A stretch of DNA of 64,000 nucleotides from Gemmatimonadota bacterium (lineage in GTDB: Bacteria > Latescibacterota > UBA2968 > UBA8231). The number at the start of each line of letters is the position of its first letter. Position 1 is the stretch's first letter. The position numbers were made by a program, and so were the translations under genes. Location: NCBI GenBank assembly GCA_018673255.1, contig JABHDC010000256.1, positions 23,559 to 87,558 of the forward strand, written 5' to 3'. The notes beneath the pieces are model-generated. The model was not told the DNA's origin. It was given only the letters and a program-made list of their open reading frames with translations, and searched no databases. Below are positions 55,098 to 63,568 of the stretch, in pieces.

Positions 55098-55712
55098 TTA
55101 TCGGTCGGGGTTCTGTTCGCTGAGATACTCCTCCAGAGGTTGTAGGTCGCCGGCATCCGCTTGCCGTAACGCGGCAATGTAGGTGGATCGTTCACTGCTG
55201 TCGGCATTGAGGGTGTCTGTCGCCCACACGAGGCGTGGCTCTCGGGCCAATCGTTCGACGACGGCATCACAGGCCAGTCGCGCCCATCGCCCATTCCCGT
55301 TGTTGAAGGGATGCACCCACACGAGTGTATGGTGGTAACGAGCAATGAACGGCAGCAGCGATTCGCTTCGTGCTTGCCAGCTTTCAGCGAACTCCATGGC
55401 GACGCGGCCAAGTTCGGAGGGAACCATTGCCGGTGGCACGCCGATGTTGGGCTGCGCGCCGGTTTCGGAGCGTAGCACGCCCGACCATTCCCACACTTGG
55501 TCGTACATGCGTCTGTGCAACTGCCGGTAGAAGGAGACGGTGAACACGTCACCGAGCCGCCCACGATCAATCCAGTCTACGGCGCTGACGATGTTGAGTC
55601 CTTCGGCCTCATCGAGTTGTTCACGTGTCGTGATGTCATCTCGAAGGAGCCCGGAAACATCATCAAGTGGCGTGGTTCCGTCCGGCTCGTTGTGGAACAT
55701 GCCATCAGTCAT
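55098..55712 (-). CDS. Fic-domain protein, mobile mystery protein B type
   Basis: The 204-residue protein starts MTDGMFHNEPDGTTPLDDVS and contains the full Fic motif HPFNNGNGRWAR (134-145), which binds Mg-ATP for AMPylation. The layout and the partner (Xre-type gene just upstream) match mobile mystery protein B, a Fic protein recurring on mobile elements. Its start ATG 55712 lies eight bases inside the antitoxin-like gene. The pair probably forms a toxin-antitoxin unit; target not known. Repeat copy 2 starts 21 nt beyond its stop. Confidence 0.88.
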   Translation of the reverse strand: MTDGMFHNEPDGTTPLDDVSGLLRDDITTREQLDEAEGLNIVSAVDWIDRGRLGDVFTVSFYRQLHRRMYDQVWEWSGVLRSETGAQPNIGVPPAMVPSELGRVAMEFAESWQARSESLLPFIARYHHTLVWVHPFNNGNGRWARLACDAVVERLAREPRLVWATDTLNADSSERSTYIAALRQADAGDLQPLEEYLSEQNPDR

Positions 55713-56172
55713 TCCACAGATCCGTGGGACGCTGGAACTGAAGCTCCTCGGCAAGATCCATGACGGTGGCGGCGAGTGTTTCACCTGCAATGGCAGAAGC
55801 CTCCAGCGCCTGAGACTCGTTGACGCGCCCGAGTTTCTGCTGGGCGCGGCTGCGTGCCTGGTCGGCGATCATGTCTTTCAGCGGCTGACGTGGAACCAAG
55901 GTGTAGTGGAGGTCACAACCCAGGGCAGCGGCAGCTCGCCTCAGTGAGGCAAGGGAGACAGCATCTCTGGCCTCGTTGCTTTCCAGTTGAGCGACACTCG
56001 GTCGAGCGACGCCGAGCCGCTTCGCCAGTTGGGTCTGATTCATTCCGAGTGCCTGGCGAATCGTCGCAATCCAGCCAGTACGTGGGCGTGGCTGCAAGTG
56101 AACCTTGGCCAGTGTGTCGTCGAGCTGTCGAGTGATCTGTCGCGCCACGCGCGGTGCCGGCTTGCGCTTCAT
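55705..56172 (-). CDS. Xre-family DNA-binding antitoxin-like protein, mobile mystery protein A type
   Basis: The 155-residue protein has a basic start, an Xre helix-turn-helix (ALGMNQTQLAKRLGVARPSV, then AQLESNEARDAVSLASLRRA, residues ~42-87) and a C-terminal region with HYTLVPRQPLKDMI. This matches mobile mystery protein A, always beside the Fic partner. GAGG precedes ATG 56172. It overlaps the Fic gene by eight bases. It likely represses its own promoter at the AT-rich palindromes to the right. Confidence 0.88.
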   Translation of the reverse strand: MKRKPAPRVARQITRQLDDTLAKVHLQPRPRTGWIATIRQALGMNQTQLAKRLGVARPSVAQLESNEARDAVSLASLRRAAAALGCDLHYTLVPRQPLKDMIADQARSRAQQKLGRVNESQALEASAIAGETLAATVMDLAEELQFQRPTDLWND

Positions 56173-56285
56173 TGTGGAAATCCTCGCGAAGTCAGTTAGA
56201 TATAGTAGGTATTAATATACGTATATCGAATGTAAACGTAGTTAATATAATGCGATATTATATCGATCTGGTAGGGTATATACTT
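56173..56285 (-). promoter_or_regulatory. AT-rich control region of the mobile mystery operon
   Basis: This stretch is far more AT-rich than its surroundings. It contains a perfect 12-bp palindrome ATATACGTATAT (56215-56226) and a further inverted repeat, TATAAT/ATTATA around 56252-56268. On the minus strand TTTACA and TAATAC with a 16-bp spacer form a plausible promoter overlapping the palindrome. This fits autoregulation by the Xre protein. Confidence 0.55.
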
Positions 56286-56373
56286 CGCGATAGCTGAAGA
56301 GCGAGTTCGAAGCGATCCTGTGGCTGTGCGTGCATCCACAGGACACGTTGAGGGCGACCGCTGAGGTGGCGGC

Positions 56374-56432
56374 GAAGAGGCCGATCTCTGGCGCGGGTCC
56401 TGGCCTGTTCGAGGCGGGCATAGTCGAAGTTG
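56374..56432 (-). pseudogene. Decayed fragment of a DUF4838-type gene
   Basis: On the minus strand, codons for YARLEQAR-T-R-A then a frameshifted GLF match the intact DUF4838 protein at 58434-60683 (YARLEQAKTRATGDLGLF, coding around 59078-59130). The near-identical string GGCCTGTTCGAGGCGGGC is shared. Only about 60 bp is recognisable; the rest of 56286-56600 is GC-rich sequence with no gene seen. Confidence 0.65.
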
Positions 56433-56685
56433 AGGGACTGGGTGGCGCGCCGACGGTGAGACGTGGTCGGAGTCCCGGGTGGATCATCCCCCGGGGGGCG
56501 GTTGGCGGGGCCGCCGGTGAAAGGGGGGCTCGTCACAGACTTGGCCCCGGCGCGCGATGACTGCACCCGGGTCCGCAGAGGCGATCGATTGGCGCCGTGA
56601 CTTTGCTTTCCAATGAGACATGGAATATCTCCCAGATCTCTACTTAGATCAGGAGATAATCACCTATGGAATGGAATATCGGCGT

Positions 56686-56750
56686 GTTTTCCACTTTCCG
56701 GTGGCACATATGAGGCAGTGGAGTAGAATCATGGGGGCATTTTCCACTTG
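56686..56750. mobile_element. Possible IS21-family end remnant
   Basis: TTTTCCACTT occurs twice, 56687-56696 and 56740-56749, 53 bp apart, with CGGTGGCACATATGAGGCAG between. This resembles the multiple short repeats at the ends of IS21-family elements, as recalled; no transposase is left in the 800-bp gap. Confidence 0.35.
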
Positions 56751-56974
56751 CATACGCGGCCATCGCCACGGGCCCATCGCCTCTGTGCCCGCCGCCGCTT
56801 CTCGAGATGAGTGGTGGCTGCGCTCAGGCCCCGGCGACCAGGTCACTGGAGAGAGTCTCGGATCTGCGTAACAGTTGCGAGGTTGTCGCCGATTCACGTC
56901 GAGTCGACCATATTGATCGATATGATCCGTATCGTCATCGAGCGAGCGGTCCGAACAACAAGGAGATTGGTAGA

Positions 56975-57514
56975 ATGAGCGACAAACAGGCGCGTGCCAT
57001 CCCCAAAGCCATGGCTGTGGGACTGAGCTTCTCTTTAGTGGCGATCCTGTTTGGATTTGTTCTGGGTGGGGTATTTGGCTCTGCGGAAAGCTCAATCAAG
57101 AAATGCCTGGACGATGCCGGAATTGCGGTTCTGGAATCGGTCTATGAGGGAGACGTTGCGGCGAAAGATGCCGTTGTGCAGAAGTCCTGGGCATACTTGA
57201 AAAGGGCACATCTCCACGGGGGAGCCATTGGGGCGGCAGCCCTTGGATGTATCGTGGCCCTCATCGTTGTGTGCCGTCGCGGAATGCTGGCCCAGCTGAG
57301 CGCGTTGGCTATTGGTTCGGGCGCATTGATCTACGCTGTGTTCTGGTTGCTGGCCGGGTTTGCGGCACCTGGCATGGGCAGTACTGGCGCTGCCAAGGAA
57401 TCGCTTTCGTATATGGCGATCCCGGGTGCGGGTCTTTGTATTCTGGGTTTGTGCGGGACACTTTACTCTGTAGTGAAGGAGTGCTTCTACTCTGAAATGG
57501 TGACGGACGAATGA
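56975..57514 (+). CDS. Four-helix membrane protein of unknown function
   Basis: The 179-residue protein has membrane segments at AVGLSFSLVAILFGFVLGGVF-type residues 13-33, GGAIGAAALGCIVALIVVCR, LSALAIGSGALIYAVFWLLA and IPGAGLCILGLCGTLYS. Between the first two is a charged loop (SSIKKCLDDAGIAVLESVYE). AGGAG nine bases before ATG 56975 is good. It overlaps the next gene by four bases. Base use is more AT-rich than the left part of the window. I do not recognise a family. Confidence 0.75.
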   Translation: MSDKQARAIPKAMAVGLSFSLVAILFGFVLGGVFGSAESSIKKCLDDAGIAVLESVYEGDVAAKDAVVQKSWAYLKRAHLHGGAIGAAALGCIVALIVVCRRGMLAQLSALAIGSGALIYAVFWLLAGFAAPGMGSTGAAKESLSYMAIPGAGLCILGLCGTLYSVVKECFYSEMVTDE

Positions 57515-57903
57515 AGACCCAGAACATCCTGGTCGCCGTAGCAGTTTTGTTTGGTCTCCTCACCATTTTCGCAGGCACTCGTGTTCTTCTCGGGTCAGAT
57601 CCGGGATACGTTGTTTATCGACCCCTGCTGATCTACAACACAGTGATGGGTGTTGTGTATGTCGCAACAGGTATCATCGCATGGCGCAGCATCAAACAGG
57701 GCATGTATGTGGCAGCTGCCATATTCGTTCTCAATCTCATCGTGCTGACAGCAATCTTCTTTCTCTACACAGAAGGCAGCCCAGTTGCTGTGGAAAGCCT
57801 TCGCGCCATGTCTTTTCGAACCGTTGTATGGTTCGTTCTGCTTGCTGGGTTCTGGTGGTTATGTCGCAGAAACGAACTCAACGGTAATCTGTCGATGAGA
57901 TGA
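57511..57903 (+). CDS. Second small membrane protein, coupled to the preceding one
   Basis: The 130-residue protein has four hydrophobic helices: LVAVAVLFGLLTIFAGTRVL, LLIYNTVMGVVYVATGIIAW, YVAAAIFVLNLIVLTAIFFL and FRTVVWFVLLAGFWWLC. ATG 57511 overlaps the previous stop (ATGA), so the two are made together. It ends 30 nt before the duplicated hairpin repeat. No family recognised; a two-part membrane complex is inferred. Confidence 0.75.
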   Translation: MKTQNILVAVAVLFGLLTIFAGTRVLLGSDPGYVVYRPLLIYNTVMGVVYVATGIIAWRSIKQGMYVAAAIFVLNLIVLTAIFFLYTEGSPVAVESLRAMSFRTVVWFVLLAGFWWLCRRNELNGNLSMR

Positions 57904-57933
57904 CCGATCGTCCTGGCGTTGGCTTTGAACGAG

Positions 57934-58010
57934 GCAGCGGTGGCCCGTCTCCATGTCCTTCGACTACGCCTCTTATGGATGGGCCGGTTTGGTAGGTGTG
58001 AGCTATTCCG
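57934..58010 (+). repeat. Hairpin repeat, partial 5' copy
   Basis: Only the first ~77 bp of the repeat (GCAGCGGTGGCCCG to AGCTATTCCG) is present, joined directly to full copy 3. The join falls at the variable arm before the apical stem, as from a replication slip or unequal exchange. Confidence 0.88.
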
Positions 58011-58196
58011 GCAGCGGTGGCCCGTCTCCATGTCCTTCGACTACGCCTCCTATGGATGGGTCGATTTGGCGGGCGTGAGCTATTTCGGGGGCGGTCCTTG
58101 TCGGACCGTTCTGCGAGATGAGTGGTGGTGCGAATTGGGAGGGTGGTTCACGCCCATCCTCCAGAGGCTGCGCTCAGGAATGGAGGCCGGGCCACG
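58011..58196 (+). repeat. Hairpin repeat, full copy 3
   Basis: A 186-bp copy. It keeps both outer arms and the apical CGGTCC-TTGTC-GGACCG stem; GGATGGGT replaces GGATGGGC and can still form a G-T pair. The rest of the 57904-58433 gap (58197-58433) shows no gene. Confidence 0.9.
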
Positions 58197-58433
58197 GATC
58201 CCTGGGCGACAGTAGGGAATTGCTCACCCAGTACAGGGGACTGGCTGTTGAAGAAATGAGACCCTGCAGCAAGGAGGCCCTTGGCTTCATCAAGGATCTC
58301 AATTCTCAATAGAGAGAGTCTCGGATCTCCGTTTTGCCTTGTCCCAACCCACGAAGGTGGATGAGGCGTCAACCCCACGCAGCCAATCGCCCAGAGCATC
58401 AACCCGGGGTGGTCGCCGCGTGGGGCTCAATTA

Positions 58434-60683
58434 CTACTGAACCACAATCTCATCAGCGAAGATCCATGCCTTGCCACCGGCGCCACCGTGCCATTCAGGA
58501 CAGGTCTTCCGATTCGTGGCCTTCACCTTCACGTAGCGAGCCACAGTCGAGGCGGCGGTGATGCTGAAGCTCTCGGTCTGCACGCCGGCTTCTCGTTCAT
58601 CGGTGGTGACCGTCGTTGAACCGAAGTCCTCGAAGGTCTGGCCATCCGTGGACAGGGCTACATCCAGTTGGAGGGGCATGAAGAGCCAGGAGCCGACAAC
58701 CTGCAGGAAATCGATGCTGACACTTTCGATCTGGCGTTCCTTGCCGAGGTCGATGGTGGCCTCGAGGTCTTCGCCTTCCCAACCGAGCCAGCCATAGCGG
58801 AAGTCGACGGGGCCCTGCAGTCCATCGGTGAGGGTGGAGTCACCGTCGGCGGGATACTTGGGGCTGAAGGGTGTGGTAAAGGTGGGGGCGATGCCGACGG
58901 CGAGGTGTTCGACGGGGACTCGCTTGAGGACTTCCAGATAACGCTCGCGGTATTCGGCGGGTGTGGTGTGCCATTCGGTGACGCGGGTGGCGCCCTGTTG
59001 TTGTGCGGTGGTGACGAAGTGGTCGAGGCGTTCGAGGATCTCGGGGCGAGGTACCCAACCGGTGTCGGTCTTGTTGAAGAGGCCGAGGTCTCCGGTGGCG
59101 CGCGTCTTGGCCTGTTCGAGGCGGGCGTAGTGGATGGGGAGTCGGGCCCAGGCGACGCGTTGGAGAAAGGTGGGCTCCTCGGCGACGGCTTCTTCGGCGG
59201 CATCGAACTGCGCTTCGTAGGTGGTCAGCAGTTTGGGTGTCAGGTAGGTCCTGGACGCACTGATCGGATTACCAAAGATGTTCAGGCCCGCTCCAGACAG
59301 GGCCAGTGCATCGTGCTGGGTATCGATGTAGGTCCGCAGATGTGCGCCAGCCGCTCCATAGTAGCCGACCAGGAATTCATCGATGATCTCGTCGGCATTG
59401 GCATCGGGGTTCCACAGGAGCTTGGCGATGACATAGGTGCGCAGCTCGGCCCATTCGCCACCGACTTCACGATTGCCCTGCTGGAAGTGGGCGATGGCGT
59501 GTTGGTCGACGAAGTAGCGGAGATTCGGCTGCAGGACGCGCAGGTTCGGGAAGGGGCTGATGAGATTGGCGAACTGGATGACGTAATCCCAGATCAGCAG
59601 TCGATCGGTGACACGGGCCCAATCCTCCAACTCGGCGCGGAAGGCGGCAGCGGATGGATCGGTGGCCACGGGTCGGGATCGATTCAGCTCGATGGGCGCC
59701 AGCACGATCAGGACATTGTCGGCGGGTCGAAGGTCTTTGGGTGCTTTGCGCGAATACTGGTAGGCGAGGGTGGAGAGGGTCTTGTCGGGGAATTCGGCGG
59801 CGAGGCGATTGACGAAGGCGATCAGTGATCCGGAGTGTGCCTCTTCGCGGGCGTCGATGGCGGCACAGTTCGTGCACGTGCAAAACCCCTGGGTGTCGTT
59901 CTGGCTCACGGACCAGTAGTGCTTCTCCGGTTCCGCTTCGATGCGCTCACGCAGGGCATCGCGCAGGGCCAGATACAAGCCCTCATTGGTCAGACACAAC
60001 TGGCCATTGGGGATTCGACGGCCATTCACCTCAGCGAACCATTCCGGATGGGTCTCGAAGTGCTCTTCCGGTGGAATCAGGGGTGCGAAGGTGTGGACCC
60101 ACATACCCCACTCATAGATGAAGCGATCGAGTCGATGCCACTCGGCGAAGGCCGGGTCTTTGGCAGGCGTGTAGAAGTCCTCACGGAATTCGATGATGGG
60201 GACTTCGGTGCGTTCGAGACCGTCCGGCAGCGTGATCTCACCGTCGGGCACCTGGAGGGCACCGGGTGTCCACAGGCGGAAGCCAAGCTCTTCGAGGAGT
60301 TCGTAGGCCCCGTAGATCGGTCCCTTGTCGTGACCGCCGATGATGGTGACCTGCTTGTCAGATGCGTGCAGGTGGAAGCCATCAGGACCGAGGCTGGCGA
60401 CGTCGACATGGGTAGCCAGGTCGCTGGTGGCGTCGCCGGGGCCGATGAGGATCTGCAGGTCTGACTTGCCTGAGGCGTCACCGATGGTGGGTGGGGTTTT
60501 GAGGATCATGCCCAGGTGCTCGACGAGGACGTCAGCGGCACGGGTCTGGGCGGCATTCGGCGTGTCGGGCAGCACGATCTGGACGTGCATCTCGGTCTCC
60601 TTGCAGGCCAACAGAGAGAAGGTGAGGAGCAGGAGGGCTGTGCAGAGGGTGGCGGTGCGTCGTGACAAGGGACCTGGCATCAT
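58434..60683 (-). CDS. DUF4838 family lipoprotein with C-terminal carbohydrate-binding-like domain
   Basis: The 749-residue protein has a lipobox (LLAC) after LLLLTFSLLAC. Residues ~30-135 are an alpha-glucuronidase-type N-terminal domain (LGPDGFHLHASDKQVTIIGG). The DUF4838 region follows (QNDTQGFCTCTNCAAIDARE; LSTLAYQYSRKAP; LLIWDYVIQFANLISPFPNL). Residues ~610-749 form an F5/8C-like sandwich (IDLGKERQIESVSIDFLQVV; ARYVKVKATNRKTCPEWHGG). Such proteins are thought to act on glycans, but activity is not shown. ATG 60683. A decayed relative lies at 56374-56432. Confidence 0.85.
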   Translation of the reverse strand: MMPGPLSRRTATLCTALLLLTFSLLACKETEMHVQIVLPDTPNAAQTRAADVLVEHLGMILKTPPTIGDASGKSDLQILIGPGDATSDLATHVDVASLGPDGFHLHASDKQVTIIGGHDKGPIYGAYELLEELGFRLWTPGALQVPDGEITLPDGLERTEVPIIEFREDFYTPAKDPAFAEWHRLDRFIYEWGMWVHTFAPLIPPEEHFETHPEWFAEVNGRRIPNGQLCLTNEGLYLALRDALRERIEAEPEKHYWSVSQNDTQGFCTCTNCAAIDAREEAHSGSLIAFVNRLAAEFPDKTLSTLAYQYSRKAPKDLRPADNVLIVLAPIELNRSRPVATDPSAAAFRAELEDWARVTDRLLIWDYVIQFANLISPFPNLRVLQPNLRYFVDQHAIAHFQQGNREVGGEWAELRTYVIAKLLWNPDANADEIIDEFLVGYYGAAGAHLRTYIDTQHDALALSGAGLNIFGNPISASRTYLTPKLLTTYEAQFDAAEEAVAEEPTFLQRVAWARLPIHYARLEQAKTRATGDLGLFNKTDTGWVPRPEILERLDHFVTTAQQQGATRVTEWHTTPAEYRERYLEVLKRVPVEHLAVGIAPTFTTPFSPKYPADGDSTLTDGLQGPVDFRYGWLGWEGEDLEATIDLGKERQIESVSIDFLQVVGSWLFMPLQLDVALSTDGQTFEDFGSTTVTTDEREAGVQTESFSITAASTVARYVKVKATNRKTCPEWHGGAGGKAWIFADEIVVQ

Positions 60684-61033
60684 CAGACCTGACCTGAGTC
60701 GTTGAGTCGGGGGTTATGTGGTGACGATGGGCCAAATGGGGGGTGGGCGCCAGTTGGTGGTGCAGGTTAGAGTCGAACTGGCTATAGAACCAAAGATACT
60801 TGGATAGGCGAGGTTCCGGACAACCAGAACACAGCTCTACTCGGCGGATGAGGAAGTGCGGATTTCCCGGGTATGGCCTGGCTATGACCAGCCATTGACC
60901 AGGTTCACCGAGCGGGTCTTGGTTGTAAGAAGAGGGGGTAGAGAGTGCGCACCGAACCCGGCAGACGGCTATTCGCTACTTCCAGATATCCGATTATAAG
61001 GCCAACTGTGGACAACCGAAGGAGTGCAGTGTG
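60684..61033. other. Intergenic stretch without a recognisable gene
   Basis: Divergent region between the DUF4838 gene (left) and the HEPN-like gene (right). GATTATAAGG near 60996 could be part of a -10 box for the right gene. No repeat, RNA gene or terminator was seen. Confidence 0.5.
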
Positions 61034-62059
61034 ATGGAGAACCTTGAGCGCTGGAAAGGCAAGCTCAGCGAGGCAGACAGTGGCCTGTGGTTCGCTCTCC
61101 GCGATGACCTGACCGAGAAGCTCGAGGCTCGACCGAAGGAGTCGGATTGGAGTGATGACTCCTCCCTCTTCGGCGGCCTACTGACAACTGTTGGTTTGGT
61201 GATCGCGTCCCCGCAGTTCACATCCGTCGTGCGTGAACTCGCGATCGCTGTGCTGTCGGAGATCGAAGACTACGAGGAGCGGGAGGGGCTAGTCGTCACG
61301 AAGCGTGATCTCTATCTCCTCCTCGCGATGATGGCCGTTGAGGCGAACGACGAGTCCGGGATATCCATTTGGTTTGAGCGCGCAACGTCTGAGTTTGGTC
61401 GCACGACGGGGCAGGCGCTTCGAGTTGACCTGATCACGGGTGAACTTGAGAAGACCCTCTCCTCAGTTACCTCAACATGCGCCAGTGCCTACGAGCAGCT
61501 CTCCCTAATGGAATCGCGGAAGGCGGCATCAGCTCCAACTCCGGCATTCAGTGATATTCTCCGTAACCTCCAAGGCGACCTCTTGGCTCTCTACGTTCTG
61601 TGCTCTGTCCGGCTTGTCAGAATTGGTCGCTGGCTTCGTTCTGGTGAAGACCTCCACTATGTGCGTATTCAGTCTCTTCAATTGGCACAGAATCTGGTTG
61701 TCATGACTGAAGCCACATTGAAGACCCATCTGGGCCGATCAGATGGGACCTTCAACGACCTCATCTCTGACCGTAATCTCGACCGACCACTAAGAGCTGC
61801 GATTCAAAGTTATAAGGCCACCAAGCCGCTGAACTCAGTAGAAGCCCTGAATGGCAACCTCAGCAGTGCGCTCGAGTCGCTGTCATTGACCACGGACGAT
61901 CATGAATGGAGAGCGATAGCGATCTCCATCGCTCATGGTCTGAGAAACAAGTTCCTGCACGCAGACGTGGAGAGCTTGGACTTCTACTCGAAGCCCAAAG
62001 ACTTTGAAAGAGTCTTGGCAGCATTGCTTCTTGCTGTTGCCGCAGTCTCCACGCTATGA
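61034..62059 (+). CDS. Hypothetical all-alpha protein with a C-terminal HEPN-like RxxxxH motif
   Basis: The 341-residue protein is mostly helical. Its end reads IAISIAHGLRNKFLHADVES, where R-N-K-F-L-H matches the RX4-6H signature of HEPN ribonucleases in abortive-infection and toxin systems. AAGGAG nine bases before ATG 61034; a GTG three bases upstream is also possible. Base use is more AT-rich than the core region. It stands alone between DUF4838 and two further hypotheticals. HEPN assignment rests on one motif and helical context. Confidence 0.6.
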   Translation: MENLERWKGKLSEADSGLWFALRDDLTEKLEARPKESDWSDDSSLFGGLLTTVGLVIASPQFTSVVRELAIAVLSEIEDYEEREGLVVTKRDLYLLLAMMAVEANDESGISIWFERATSEFGRTTGQALRVDLITGELEKTLSSVTSTCASAYEQLSLMESRKAASAPTPAFSDILRNLQGDLLALYVLCSVRLVRIGRWLRSGEDLHYVRIQSLQLAQNLVVMTEATLKTHLGRSDGTFNDLISDRNLDRPLRAAIQSYKATKPLNSVEALNGNLSSALESLSLTTDDHEWRAIAISIAHGLRNKFLHADVESLDFYSKPKDFERVLAALLLAVAAVSTL

Positions 62060-62387
62060 CTGGCACCCAGTGGGTGGACGCCGTAGTGGATTCAACGCTA
62101 TTGAACTGGTGAAGTGGCGACGGCGTTGGCCCAACATGGGTTGCAGCAGGCGGACCGGTGGTGAGTCGAGAGCAGGCGGTGTGTCAGCTGAGCAATCAGG
62201 CTTCAGCTCGCGATCGGTGGTTGTGTCCGCTGCTGAACCCTGTGTTAACAGAACAGAGAAGAACGCCGCACCACGGACGGGCTACAGGAATCCTAGAACA
62301 TGATGCGCATGTTGGATCCCAACTTCGTGGATCTGGAGAGGGAGGCACGAGAACATGTACAATGTTCAGACTCATGAGAGGAAGACG
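62060..62387. other. Intergenic stretch with no convincing gene
   Basis: Short frames are present, but none has a convincing start, composition or domain. No repeat copy is found here. Confidence 0.4.
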
Positions 62388-62552
62388 ATGGAACAGATCC
62401 TGAGCGATGACTACAGGGGCAGAACGAACGCCCAGGAACTCGAGGAGTCACTACGAGCTAGTGGTTGGCGTCAGGATAGAGATCCCACGAAACCAATCAC
62501 GCAATCGCAGATAAGGCGTGGTTTGCGAAACAACTCCGCTATATCAAGTTGA
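62388..62552 (+). CDS. Possible small protein
   Basis: A 54-residue frame MEQILSDDYRGRTNAQELEE follows GAGGAAG, a good ribosome site. It is charged and soluble, with no known domain. An alternative ATG at 62355 would add eleven residues. It could equally be non-coding; kept only because of its ribosome site. Confidence 0.3.
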   Translation: MEQILSDDYRGRTNAQELEESLRASGWRQDRDPTKPITQSQIRRGLRNNSAISS

Positions 62553-62625
62553 CTAGGCCAGAGGCAGTGGCTCACTGGTGGCTTCCGGGCCTCAGTCGAG
62601 GATACGACACAATCAGGAAGTCACA

Positions 62626-63366
62626 GTGAGCAAGAGAGAGATCTTCAGGGCATCATGGTGGCTATGTCTGACGGCGGCGTCAACATGGATGCTGTACTAC
62701 CGACTTGATGGAATACTGCAGGGGACGGCCACGTGGCTAGATGGCATAGTGGGCGCCGTTTGGATCGTCCTCATACTCAGCCCTCTCTTCAGAGAGATCT
62801 CCTTCGCAGGCCTCTCTGTCAAGAGAGATCTCGACGATCTCAAGGATAGCATCGAGTCGCTTCACGCAGATGTTAAGGCCAGTTCGGAGGTGCAGAACAA
62901 CTTCAACCCGACGCTAAACCTGTCGCCAATGCTCTCCGACGAACAACTTGATCGTCTAGCGGATCGAGTCGCACAACAGCAGCGAGACGGCGGCCAAGTC
63001 GATCTGGTCCGGGATGAGTCGGCAGTCTATCGCAGCAAGCTACCGTATGAGGACCTGGTTCTGACGAGGTTCGCAGTCGAGACCATTATAAGAGACTTCT
63101 ACGAAGGACTTAGCGAGAACAGTACCCCTGATGTGGGACTGACTAGGATACTCAGAGATCTGGTTGGGCTAAGCGTGATCGATAATGACCTGATGGTAAT
63201 CACCCGTGAGTTCTACACGATCTCGTCCATGGTGATCCACAACAAAGAGCCGAATCAGATGCAACTAAAGTTCGCCTACGATGTGCAGTCATACTTGCTC
63301 CCCGAACTGAACGACAGGTTCATGGCCTACAGCGAGGGTGGTCACAACCCGCCAACAGATCAATGA
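62626..63366 (+). CDS. Two-helix membrane protein with coiled coil and C-terminal helical domain
   Basis: The 246-residue protein starts at GTG 62626, five bases after AGGAAG. Two membrane helices (ASWWLCLTAASTWMLYYRL; WLDGIVGAVWIVLILSPLF) are followed by a coiled coil (LSVKRDLDDLKDSIESLHAD) and a soluble helical domain with LTRFAVETIIRDFYEGLSEN and SSMVIHNKE. The end resembles DUF4145/HEPN-like helical domains but the spacing of R and H (ten residues) does not fit the RNase motif. Possibly a membrane partner of the gene at 61034; inference. Confidence 0.6.
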   Translation: MSKREIFRASWWLCLTAASTWMLYYRLDGILQGTATWLDGIVGAVWIVLILSPLFREISFAGLSVKRDLDDLKDSIESLHADVKASSEVQNNFNPTLNLSPMLSDEQLDRLADRVAQQQRDGGQVDLVRDESAVYRSKLPYEDLVLTRFAVETIIRDFYEGLSENSTPDVGLTRILRDLVGLSVIDNDLMVITREFYTISSMVIHNKEPNQMQLKFAYDVQSYLLPELNDRFMAYSEGGHNPPTDQ

Positions 63367-63568
63367 AGGCAATCTGGCAGATCTCCCGAAGTCATGGTCA
63401 GGTTCGGATTCCCACCCCTGATAACAAGAGGGGGAGCAGACTGGATAGTGGGATAGAGTTGGGATTCGTCATCAACGCATGCTCAGCAAGCAGCTGCTTA
63501 GTGCCGATCTCAGCGCCAGCCGCTCATGTCAGTGTTAGCCATGCCGTGATGAGGAGGGGATCAACATC

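Noticed and set aside
52445..58215. A possible ~57-residue peptide starting M-S-F-D-Y-A-S-Y-G-W inside each hairpin repeat copy
   Set aside because: Copy 1 has an in-frame stop (CTTTGA), the middle differs by many amino-acid changes, and the nested base pairing explains the conservation better.
58668..59828. Long plus-strand open frame opposite the DUF4838 gene
   Set aside because: It is antisense to a gene with clear signal peptide and domains; its composition (G/E/D-rich, no domain) is that of a shadow frame in high-GC DNA.
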